From positions 1 through 53,848 of the forward strand of contig NZ_LUKF01000008.1 of NCBI RefSeq assembly GCF_001592755.1: 53,848 nucleotides of DNA, read 5' to 3'. This stretch comes from Bdellovibrio bacteriovorus. Lineage in GTDB: Bacteria; Bdellovibrionota; Bdellovibrionia; Bdellovibrionales; Bdellovibrionaceae. A program made the position numbers and the translations under genes. Numbering within the stretch: position 1 is the stretch's first letter; each line of letters opens with the position of its first letter. Below are positions 36,675 through 43,982 of the stretch, piece by piece. Below the pieces are notes generated by a model. That model ran no database searches. It was not told the DNA's origin and saw nothing but the letters and a program-made list of their open reading frames with translations.

Positions 36675-39656
36675 CTACCGTACTTTTAAAACATAGATAT
36701 GGGCTTGGTTCCCGCCGGTGTATTGGCAAGAGTTGCCGTTGACGTTTACGTAAGAAGACGTCACTTCTGACGCCACTGAGCGAGTGACGTTATGAGTGTT
36801 TGCGGCAGTGCAATTGTGACAAGTGCTCGCCCAATGATAATCATAGCCGTCGTTTCCGATATCAATCCAAGCTGAAGGTGTGGCGTTGTAACCTTGCGAA
36901 TATCCGTAAAGGTAAACTTCTTTGTGGGGCACGGTGATTGTCACACCGATAAATGGTGCGGGAACATTGCAATAGCCACTCGCGCCTGTGCCTTGATAAG
37001 AAGATACTTGTCCTCCGCTATAAGAGACGGAAACTCCGCTGACAGAAACTGCGGTGGGGAAGTTTCCACTTGCATAGTTGGAGTTTCCGATGATCCACGT
37101 CCACCCGCCTCCATTGGTCGTCATTTCACAATAGGCGGAGATCGGCGCGTTTCCGCCTGCCCCATCAGGGTCGATCATGTACATGCCGTCTCCGACAGAG
37201 CCGCCGGTATCTAAGATGACTTTACATGATGTGAGTGCGATGACATTCCAAGTGACAGTTTGGGTCGACACAAGACCTGCTGCATTTGTTGCTCTGACTG
37301 AAAAACTGTGTGTGCCCGATGGAAGGTTTGTTAGGTTGTGAGGAGAAGTGCATGAAGACCATCCTCCTCCGTCTAAGTCGCATTCAATATTTACTGTTGT
37401 TTCGGATTCGGTAACTTCAAACTCTATAGTCGCGTCCGTGTCAACTGTGTCTGAAGGTGCTGATGTAAAGACAATCGAAGGCGGCGTTGAGTCTACAAAC
37501 CAGTTGATGATGGTCTCTGCGCTGACGTGGCCTAGGTTGTCGGTAGCGCGAATTCGGAACTCATGCGCGCCATCTGTTACGACTGGAATTAAATAAGGAG
37601 AAGCACACACGGCCCATGATCCACCGTCTAATTTACATTCTATGAAGCTGACTCCAGATGAACCTGAATCAACGACGTTAAATACAAATTGCTCTGAAGC
37701 TTCACTAACAAAGGCCCCCGGAGAATCCGTGACTGTGATTACCGGAGGATAGAGATCGACGTCGAAGTTATGATTTGAAATGACTTCATTTCCGGCGACA
37801 TCTTTTACGCGAATACTTAATGAGTAACTTCCTTGAGAAAGTCCTGATAATTCATAGGGGCTATCGCAATTTGCGTAACTGCCAGAATTAAAATTACATT
37901 CCACACTTGCTAATCCGCTTGTATCGTCTGAAACGGTGAATTCAAAATCTGTTGCGGTATCTCTGATAATAGCGTTTGGAGCTGTTGTAACATTGAGAAC
38001 CGGGGCTTGAGTGTCCGCTCGGAAAATATAGGGACTGTTCGTGGCGATTGTTACCAAGTCGGCTTGATCTAACGAGCGCACTAGAACTTGATACTGCATT
38101 CCGTGAATCAATGAAGGGCAACCCGCTGTTGAAAAATCATAGGACGTTATGGAGATCGACTGTTCAGAACAGACTATGGTTCCGCTCATTGACTGAATGG
38201 ACGTTTGATAAACGATGGCGTCCGATGAAGAACTCCAAACAACTTCGGGCCACTGTGCGGCCCATGTATCTAAAGTCGTATCCACGCCTCCCCTGACTCC
38301 TAAAATATTGAAATTTCCCGGTGGAGTGACATCCACGCGGAAGACGAGGTCGGTTCCTTGTGTAAGATTCCCCGCTTCATCGCGGGCGATCACGCGGGCA
38401 ATGTAATCTGTTTCGGGAACGAGTTCACAATCTGTGAGAACTTGTTGCGTGATAGAGGCCCCTACGTTTTCTTCACAGCGCATGGAAAGATCTAAGTTAA
38501 GAATCGATACGTTATATGCAGAAGCTCCTGAAGAAGGACTCCAATTAACAATCGGATCTACAAGCTGTGATAAGCGATCATCGATCGTTAGATCACTTCC
38601 GCCGGTGATTCCTAAGACTGGGAAAGCTCCCGGAGCGATGGTATCTAGGACAATGCTATAAGTAGGAGTTTTATTCGTCAGGGCATTACCCGCGCTATCG
38701 AAGAGCCATAGTTTCACTGTTTTAACACCGTCGCCTGCGGATAGATCATAGTTTGTTGGACGAGTTGTATGCCAACCGTTTGCGGGTCCCTGTCCACCTG
38801 GGCAAGGATCTGCGGGACTTAAAGGAATAAAACTTAAGTCTTCCGTTAAACACCAATAAGAGGCCCAAGCATCGTTTGTTACTGTGATGGAAACTGTTTG
38901 TGTGGCGGCGTAACCTTGATCAGATCCTGTATGAGTTAAGACAAAACCCGGTGCGAATAAATCTACTTCCATAAATGCAGAGCAAATGGGAGTGCTCCAG
39001 TTACCGGCTTTATCCGTGGATTGTATATCGAAAGAGTAAAATGTGTTTGCGGAAAGGTTATCAAAGACGTGAGTAAGCGATGCTAAGTTTTTTGTAAAGA
39101 TGATGGAACCCGCGCACGAGGGTTGATCATAAAGTCTGACTTTGTAAGGAATTTCACTTAAGCCTGCCGGTCCGACATCGACTACGGTATTCCATGCACC
39201 CACAAAGTGCGTCGCAGAGACGTAAGAATCTGATAAGGGTGCGGTGATCGTCGCTGGCATCGGGGCCTGCATGTCCACTGTCACCCAGAATGCGCAAGAT
39301 GATTCGTAGTTACGGCTATTATTCGTCACACGCACTTTCGCATAATAACTTTTACCATCTCGCAGACCATCGATATGTACATCGGTCCCTGATAACGAAA
39401 CTTCTGTGGGAGTCCCCTCGCAAAAGGCGTTGTCGTAAAGAAGCACGGTCCCGCCATTAAAGGCTGACTCTTCCCAAGTCGGTGAAAATGAAAACGGATG
39501 AGTTGAGGAATTGGTATAAATCGAATACTTATTGATTTGAACAGCGAAGGGATTACGAATCTTAGTGTCGATGGTACAGGAACCCAAGGCCATCGAACAA
39601 ATGATAGCTTTATAGAACGAACTATAACCTAAAGTCCCAGAACGTTCCGAATTCAT
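36675..39656 (-). CDS. Large surface lipoprotein with Ig-like repeats and fibrinogen-like GGGW domain
   Basis: A 993-residue protein. The N-terminus ends in a lipobox-like LGSC (Cys27). Between residues about 60 and 800 there are repeated beta-sandwich modules with the recurring marks FxVDxxxP (DVTPPG, DTQAP, DLYPP, DSTPP) and GxxSxxIRxxD, as in bacterial Ig-like or FN3 adhesin repeats. The last 190 residues (DGMYMIDPDG, AYCEMTTNGGGWTWIIGNS) are a fibrinogen-like YCxxxxxGGGW domain with paired cysteines, a carbohydrate- or glycan-binding fold. It converges with pgaBCD. A role in adhesion to prey, matrix or surfaces is inference. Confidence 0.82.
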   Translation of the reverse strand: MNSERSGTLGYSSFYKAIICSMALGSCTIDTKIRNPFAVQINKYSIYTNSSTHPFSFSPTWEESAFNGGTVLLYDNAFCEGTPTEVSLSGTDVHIDGLRDGKSYYAKVRVTNNSRNYESSCAFWVTVDMQAPMPATITAPLSDSYVSATHFVGAWNTVVDVGPAGLSEIPYKVRLYDQPSCAGSIIFTKNLASLTHVFDNLSANTFYSFDIQSTDKAGNWSTPICSAFMEVDLFAPGFVLTHTGSDQGYAATQTVSITVTNDAWASYWCLTEDLSFIPLSPADPCPGGQGPANGWHTTRPTNYDLSAGDGVKTVKLWLFDSAGNALTNKTPTYSIVLDTIAPGAFPVLGITGGSDLTIDDRLSQLVDPIVNWSPSSGASAYNVSILNLDLSMRCEENVGASITQQVLTDCELVPETDYIARVIARDEAGNLTQGTDLVFRVDVTPPGNFNILGVRGGVDTTLDTWAAQWPEVVWSSSSDAIVYQTSIQSMSGTIVCSEQSISITSYDFSTAGCPSLIHGMQYQVLVRSLDQADLVTIATNSPYIFRADTQAPVLNVTTAPNAIIRDTATDFEFTVSDDTSGLASVECNFNSGSYANCDSPYELSGLSQGSYSLSIRVKDVAGNEVISNHNFDVDLYPPVITVTDSPGAFVSEASEQFVFNVVDSGSSGVSFIECKLDGGSWAVCASPYLIPVVTDGAHEFRIRATDNLGHVSAETIINWFVDSTPPSIVFTSAPSDTVDTDATIEFEVTESETTVNIECDLDGGGWSSCTSPHNLTNLPSGTHSFSVRATNAAGLVSTQTVTWNVIALTSCKVILDTGGSVGDGMYMIDPDGAGGNAPISAYCEMTTNGGGWTWIIGNSNYASGNFPTAVSVSGVSVSYSGGQVSSYQGTGASGYCNVPAPFIGVTITVPHKEVYLYGYSQGYNATPSAWIDIGNDGYDYHWASTCHNCTAANTHNVTRSVASEVTSSYVNVNGNSCQYTGGNQAHIYVLKVR

Positions 39657-39850
39657 GAGTATAATATCGGATTTTAACTCGGAAATCTTTATTTTGGTGT
39701 TTCAGAATGATAATTAGCGTTTAATGCGCTAACTATCCGCAGCCGTCATGCTTCCAGCAGGTAGTTGTCATAGATACCGACCAATGACGGTATAATGCAC
39801 CGATTTAATTAGTTGCCATAAACTACTTTGCGTTTTATTGATTTCTCTAT
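39657..39850. other. Intergenic region at island edge
   Basis: No gene is seen. It contains a perfect -10-like TATAAT after ATGACGG (about 39784-39796), and a matching CCGTCAT about 40 bases upstream, giving a widely spaced 7-base inverted repeat. It may hold promoters for the lipoprotein gene (minus) and the interrupted small gene (plus). Confidence 0.4.
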
Positions 39851-40126
39851 GTGGAACTTAAAGAAGTCAAAAATAAACTAACCACTAATATTCTAATGAA
39901 GGACGATTTGAACCAAAAGAAAAGGTCAGAGAACCAATTCCTTTATTCATCGGAAGACGCTTTACTGGTTGTGAGAATACCTACGTTTGCTTATGGCCAT
40001 CTTGAAGGAAGCCAGTGACAGATTCAGAACGTTCAAATCTCTGAACTTGATTTGATCCCAAACTCCGATATGGTTGAAGCGCTTAATCAGTCGCAAAAAG
40101 ATAGCAACTGGGCCCCAATCAAGTAA
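39851..40126 (+). pseudogene. Small unknown gene interrupted by an in-frame TGA
   Basis: Reading from GTG at 39851, the frame encodes 55 residues (ending AYGHLEGSQ), meets TGA at 40016-40018, and continues in the same frame for 35 more residues (QIQNVQISELDLIPNSDMVE, ending DSNWAPIK) to TAA at 40124. Both halves have protein-like composition, so this looks like one roughly 91-residue gene with a nonsense mutation. It ends four bases before the nucleotidyltransferase frame, as the first gene of a two-gene unit would. I recognise no family. Confidence 0.5.
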
Positions 40127-40130
40127 TCCC

Positions 40131-40457
40131 TTGAAAAAGGCAGATCGCAAAATCATCGATGAAATCAAAGAGACGTTAAAGGAAGCATACAATCCTTTGC
40201 GTCTCTTTCTGTTTGGATCTCGTGCAAATGGCACGGCAACAAAAGACAGCGACTACGATTTTGTGATGGTGGTGCCCGACCCTAAAAAATCTACTTTTCA
40301 TGAAATGAGCAAAGCACGCTCTTTGGTATTTAAAAAGCATCTTATTTCTGCTGATATTTTTATTTATTCTTAAAAAGAATTCGACGAATGGAAAGATGAA
40401 CTGAGTTCTATTCCGGAAACTGCTTTGAATACGGATCAGGAAATCGATCTTGGCTAA
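40131..40457 (+). pseudogene. Minimal nucleotidyltransferase (MNT-type) gene with premature stop
   Basis: The protein has the Pol-beta nucleotidyltransferase signature LFLFGSRANGTATKDSDYDF (GSxxxG with two catalytic Asp) and continues to SADIFIYS, where TAA (40371-40373) stops it. The same frame resumes with KEFDEWKDELSSIPETALNT to TAA at 40455, which is the usual ending of this family (a helix with EF-x-EWK). One base change (AAA to TAA) would explain the stop. The catalytic core is intact, so the 80-residue product might still fold. MNT proteins usually act with a partner in toxin-antitoxin modules. The likely start is TTG at 40131. Confidence 0.7.
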
Positions 40458-40618
40458 ATAGCTTCTGGCAGTTTGCATTGGCCCCCTGGCCCCAGAGCTA
40501 AAAAAAGAAGTCCCCATGTATGGAAATACGATAGCGGCTTCCTGGAAGGCATCTTTAAGCGAGCCGTCGGACTTCCATCCTTAAAACGACGCTGCACCTT
40601 GAGTTGAGCCAGTTACAC

Positions 40619-40646
40619 ACGCAACGCGATGTTGGACGCATTGCGT
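40619..40646. promoter_or_regulatory. Inverted repeat upstream of the RHH/radical-SAM operon
   Basis: Arms ACGCAACGCG (40619-40628) and CGCATTGCGT (40637-40646) form a 10-base inverted repeat with one mismatch and an 8-base spacer, 89 bases before the ribbon-helix-helix gene. It is a plausible operator for that small DNA-binding protein. The rest of 40458-40734 holds no gene. Confidence 0.45.
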
Positions 40647-40734
40647 TTACAGTAATAAATATAAGACCATGTCTGACAGAGATGACTCCAGTAAGTCGAT
40701 GTAATACAGGAGACTACTTCTTGGAGTTGATCAT

Positions 40735-40932
40735 ATGTCTAAAAACGTAAGAACCGTGAGGTTCGATGACAAACAAATTAAGAGGATTGAGGAATTCTTA
40801 GTTAGAAATCCCTTTCTGGACTTTTCCTCTTTGACCCGATTAGCGATTGACCAGTTTGTGCAGAACCCAACTGTGCAAATTCAACCAATCGTGAAAGGCA
40901 AAAATGCCCGACACAAAGAAAGAGAGATGTGA
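40735..40932 (+). CDS. Ribbon-helix-helix-like small DNA-binding protein
   Basis: A 65-residue protein with the CopG/Arc pattern: an N-terminal strand (NVRTVRFDDKQIKRIEEFL) and two helices (SSLTRLAIDQFVQ). A basic C-terminal tail follows (VKGKNARHKEREM). RHH proteins bind operators as dimers and often repress their own operon. GGAG lies 8 bases before the ATG. Its stop overlaps the ATG of the radical SAM gene, so it is probably the regulator of this cluster, with the inverted repeat upstream as a candidate target. Confidence 0.75.
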   Translation: MSKNVRTVRFDDKQIKRIEEFLVRNPFLDFSSLTRLAIDQFVQNPTVQIQPIVKGKNARHKEREM

Positions 40933-42320
40933 TGGATCACTTGCAACTAGTAACTAATGAAAATTTGAATTTACAGAATCACACATTTGCGGAAGACGAA
41001 CGATCTTTTGACGGTGTTCTATCTGGTGATATGTGGAGAAAGGTAAAGGCTCTCAATAGTAAAATGCCTGATACTTTTGACTGGTCAGTTTATGATCGCC
41101 TCTACGAAAAATTCGGTGATGAGCAGCCAAACGGCGGCGTGATTTTTAAATCTCCTTTTAGAATGGCAAATTCACATACAAGTTGCACTCAATGTCATTA
41201 CACTTTCGAGATTGATACCTATGGCAGAGGTTGTATTCATAATTGTTCTTATTGCTATGCGAAGGCCATGTTGTCATCGCACGGTTATTGGAATCGCCCA
41301 CATCCATTTCCAATTGACGTAAGTGAAATTCGTAAGATTTTTTATCAAGTTTTTGAGACGGATAAACCGAATAAATGGCGAAATATCATGGGTCAAAAGA
41401 TTCCTCTTAGGATTGGCTCTATGAGTGATAGCTTTATGAAAATGGACACCAAGTATAGTGTTACAAAAGAACTATTAAAAATATTATCTTTCTACGACTA
41501 TCCGCATATTATATTTACGCGATCAGAATTGATTGCGGACGACTCTTATATGAAGTTGCTTCGAAAAGATCTGTCCTCTATTCAGTTTTCTATTTCTGGG
41601 AATAATGAACGACTAACGAAATTAATTGAGCCAGGTGCTCCTTCTGTTACAAAAAGATTTTCTGCACTGAAGAAGCTCAATGAGGCGGGATTTTGGACTA
41701 CAGTGAGAGTAAATCCATTTTTCCCTATGTTTCCAGATGGGTATTTTACTAATCCAGATCGTATGATTGAAAGATTTGGCAGCATCGATAATGCTCCCAA
41801 ATTTGAACTGTTCGACTGGTCAATGTTGGATCAAGTAAAAGAATCAGGCACTCCAAGCTTGCTTGTTGGTGTTGTAAGATTGTCCACTAACGCTGTTGCT
41901 GCGATGACAAGAGAAACTGGGGTAGATCTAAAAGTATTTTTCGATCCTGCGGAATATAAGAAAAACGGTGACGTGAGATATTCTGATAGAGAGATTGCTC
42001 ATTACTATTGGAAATTCAAATCTGAGTCTGCAAAACGAGGGATACGCTTCAATACTTGTTATATTGGAATGGGAAAGCCAGATTTTTTCAAATATCAAAA
42101 TCTGTGGTCTAATAAGACAGACTGTTGCGATGCTAAAGGGAACGTCACTGGAATAGTAAAATCATCACAGGATGTTGATTGGGACGAGCGAGTTAGATTA
42201 GCGACATCCAAGCAAGAGGCCCTAAAAGGTCTTGCCTTAGAGCTTGGGACTTCTCATCCCACTTATCTAAATCATGCCGCAAGATATTCAGCGAAACCAA
42301 TTCTCGAAGAAAATTTATGA
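40932..42320 (+). CDS. SPL-like radical SAM enzyme
   Basis: About 462 residues. The cluster-binding motif is visible as RGCIHNCSYCYA (Cys about 101, 105 and 108), preceded by a second pair in SCTQCHYTF (Cys about 85 and 88). The body has the spore-photoproduct-lyase-like pattern: HIIFTRSELI, then SISGNNERLTKLIEPGAPSV, then RFSALKKLNEAGFWTTVRVNPFFP. Radical SAM enzymes use SAM and a 4Fe-4S cluster for radical chemistry; the SPL branch includes DNA lesion repair and many uncharacterised phage and island members. It overlaps the RHH gene by one base and the ASCH gene by four. AT-rich codon use differs from genes outside the island. Confidence 0.85.
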   Translation: MDHLQLVTNENLNLQNHTFAEDERSFDGVLSGDMWRKVKALNSKMPDTFDWSVYDRLYEKFGDEQPNGGVIFKSPFRMANSHTSCTQCHYTFEIDTYGRGCIHNCSYCYAKAMLSSHGYWNRPHPFPIDVSEIRKIFYQVFETDKPNKWRNIMGQKIPLRIGSMSDSFMKMDTKYSVTKELLKILSFYDYPHIIFTRSELIADDSYMKLLRKDLSSIQFSISGNNERLTKLIEPGAPSVTKRFSALKKLNEAGFWTTVRVNPFFPMFPDGYFTNPDRMIERFGSIDNAPKFELFDWSMLDQVKESGTPSLLVGVVRLSTNAVAAMTRETGVDLKVFFDPAEYKKNGDVRYSDREIAHYYWKFKSESAKRGIRFNTCYIGMGKPDFFKYQNLWSNKTDCCDAKGNVTGIVKSSQDVDWDERVRLATSKQEALKGLALELGTSHPTYLNHAARYSAKPILEENL

Positions 42321-42742
42321 AGCCTAGAGTAATTCAAGGTATAAATATCCAATGGCCTTGGAGTGAACTTCTTGTAAGCGGAAAAAAGACCGTGGAAACA
42401 CGGTCCTATCCTCTACCAGCTCGCTTGATAGATACTGAACTTGCGATAATTGAAACTCCTGGTCCAAATGGAAAAAGGGCCGCTGGTATTACCAAAGCTC
42501 GGATAATCGGTACAATAACATTTACTAGATCGTATAAGTATAAAACCAAAACGCATTGGCGTTCGGAGTATGAAAAGCATTTAGTTAGTCCAGACGATAG
42601 TCTGTTCGGCTATCGACAAGAAAAAGAAAAATATGGTTGGGTTGTGGGGATGGTAGAAAAACTAGACAATCCAGCTCCTGCTCCGTCTAAACGTGGAATT
42701 ATATTCGCAAAAGCCTGTAAGGTCGGGGGTAGGCAAATTTAA
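42317..42742 (+). CDS. ASCH-domain protein
   Basis: A 141-residue single-domain protein of the ASCH (PUA-like) superfamily: INIQWPWSELLVSGKKTVETRSYPLP at the N-terminus, IIGTITFTRSYKYK in the middle, and YGWVVGMVEKLDNP near the end. ASCH and related EVE/YTH folds bind RNA or modified bases, and a few hydrolyse N4-acetylcytidine. It starts inside the stop of the radical SAM gene (ATGA), so the two proteins are very likely a functional pair. Whether it is a reader or an enzyme is unknown. Confidence 0.82.
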   Translation: MKPRVIQGINIQWPWSELLVSGKKTVETRSYPLPARLIDTELAIIETPGPNGKRAAGITKARIIGTITFTRSYKYKTKTHWRSEYEKHLVSPDDSLFGYRQEKEKYGWVVGMVEKLDNPAPAPSKRGIIFAKACKVGGRQI

Positions 42743-42789
42743 ATACGTGAACGTTATTGCCCATTTGAGATAAAAACTAGCTTAAGGGG

Positions 42790-42831
42790 CTCCTTGAAAC
42801 GACCGATCACTTACGCGTCAACTTCAAGGAG
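42790..42831 (+). promoter_or_regulatory. Hairpin sequestering the methyltransferase Shine-Dalgarno
   Basis: CTCCTTGAA (42790-42798) is the perfect complement of TTCAAGGAG (42823-42831), separated by 24 bases. The right arm contains the AAGGAG ribosome binding site of the methyltransferase gene (ATG at 42838, spacing 6), so folding would hide it. G-U pairs can lengthen the stem on both sides. This could be translational control by an antiterminator-like switch, by a protein, or by translation of the upstream ASCH gene. This gap is the largest break in the operon. Confidence 0.65.
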
Positions 42832-42837
42832 TTTATA

Positions 42838-43980
42838 ATGTCCAAGTTAAAAAAAATTTCGCCTAAAACCAACACTCTATATCGCGGTGACAATCTCGAA
42901 ATTTTAAAGGCGATGCCCGAGAATACTTTTGATGTTTGCTACATTGATCCACCTTTTTTTACACAAAAGAATTATAAAAATATTTGGGGAGACAAGGAAT
43001 CTGTGCTCGATTGGGAATCATCACGACTTGATGGGTTCTTTGACACTAGAGATTTTTTCGAGCAACACATTAAGTCTGGCGAAAAAGGTCTTCGTGCATA
43101 TCTAGAGTGGATGCGACTAAGACTTGCTGAGATTCACCGAGTTTTAAAACCTGGTGGATATTTTTTCTGTCATCTTGACTATCATGCAGTTCACTACATC
43201 AAGATCGTTCTCGATGATATTTATGGATACAATAACTTTGTTAACCAAATCATTTGGAAACGAGTAACTAATAATAAAGCACAAACAGAAGGATCGTTTG
43301 CTAAGATGCACGATACTATTCTTTGCTTCCAAAAAACTCCTGTGAACTCTAAGAACTTCAATAAGCTATATCTCAAGGGTGATGCTAATAAGGATGCAAA
43401 GAATTATCCATACACAGAAGAAAAAACAGGCCGTCAATACGGTTCTTTCGATTTCACTCAAAAAGGTCAAGGGCCCGCAAGAAAGTTTAACGGTAAATTA
43501 CTAACTCCTCCTTCTGGAAAACACTGGATCTGGGGGCAAGACGAAATCGACAAAGGTCTTCGTGATGGAACTATCATTTTTACGAAAAATGGAACTCCGA
43601 GAGTAAAAAGGTACCTGGATGAAAAGAAAGGTAACCTTATTGGCGATATTTGGAACGATGACCTTGTTCAACCTATTCAAGCAAATTCTAAAGAAAAAAC
43701 TGGATGGCCAACTCAAAAACCTGTCGCTCTTCTTCAACGAATTATTTCTGCTTGCAGTAATGAAAACGGTCTTATTTTAGACTGTTTCGCAGGATGTGGG
43801 ACTACAATGCATGCAGCACATTTACTAAAAAGAAAATGGGTTGGGATCGACATCTCTCCTACTGCAATGAAAGTAAATAAAAAGCGATTAGAAGAGATCA
43901 ATGCCAAGGTTACAATCATTGATGAGAAGGACCTGGATCTAGAAATCGATAAAATCCGAAACTCTAAAAAGGCAGCTTAA
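42838..43980 (+). CDS. Site-specific DNA methyltransferase, beta-class (Mod-like)
   Basis: A 380-residue DNA methyltransferase. The catalytic motif IV, IDPPFF (DPPF at 37-40), lies in the N-terminal part and the SAM-binding motif I, FAGCGTT (about 317-323), near the C-terminus, which is the beta-class order seen in type III Mod and related N6-adenine or N4-cytosine enzymes. The middle 200 residues would hold target recognition. GWPTQKPVALLQRIISAC and KWVGIDISPTAM flank the SAM pocket. It is two bases upstream of the helicase-nuclease gene and is the presumed modification partner. Translation may be controlled by the hairpin at 42790-42831. Confidence 0.93.
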   Translation: MSKLKKISPKTNTLYRGDNLEILKAMPENTFDVCYIDPPFFTQKNYKNIWGDKESVLDWESSRLDGFFDTRDFFEQHIKSGEKGLRAYLEWMRLRLAEIHRVLKPGGYFFCHLDYHAVHYIKIVLDDIYGYNNFVNQIIWKRVTNNKAQTEGSFAKMHDTILCFQKTPVNSKNFNKLYLKGDANKDAKNYPYTEEKTGRQYGSFDFTQKGQGPARKFNGKLLTPPSGKHWIWGQDEIDKGLRDGTIIFTKNGTPRVKRYLDEKKGNLIGDIWNDDLVQPIQANSKEKTGWPTQKPVALLQRIISACSNENGLILDCFAGCGTTMHAAHLLKRKWVGIDISPTAMKVNKKRLEEINAKVTIIDEKDLDLEIDKIRNSKKAA

Positions 43981-43982
43981 CA

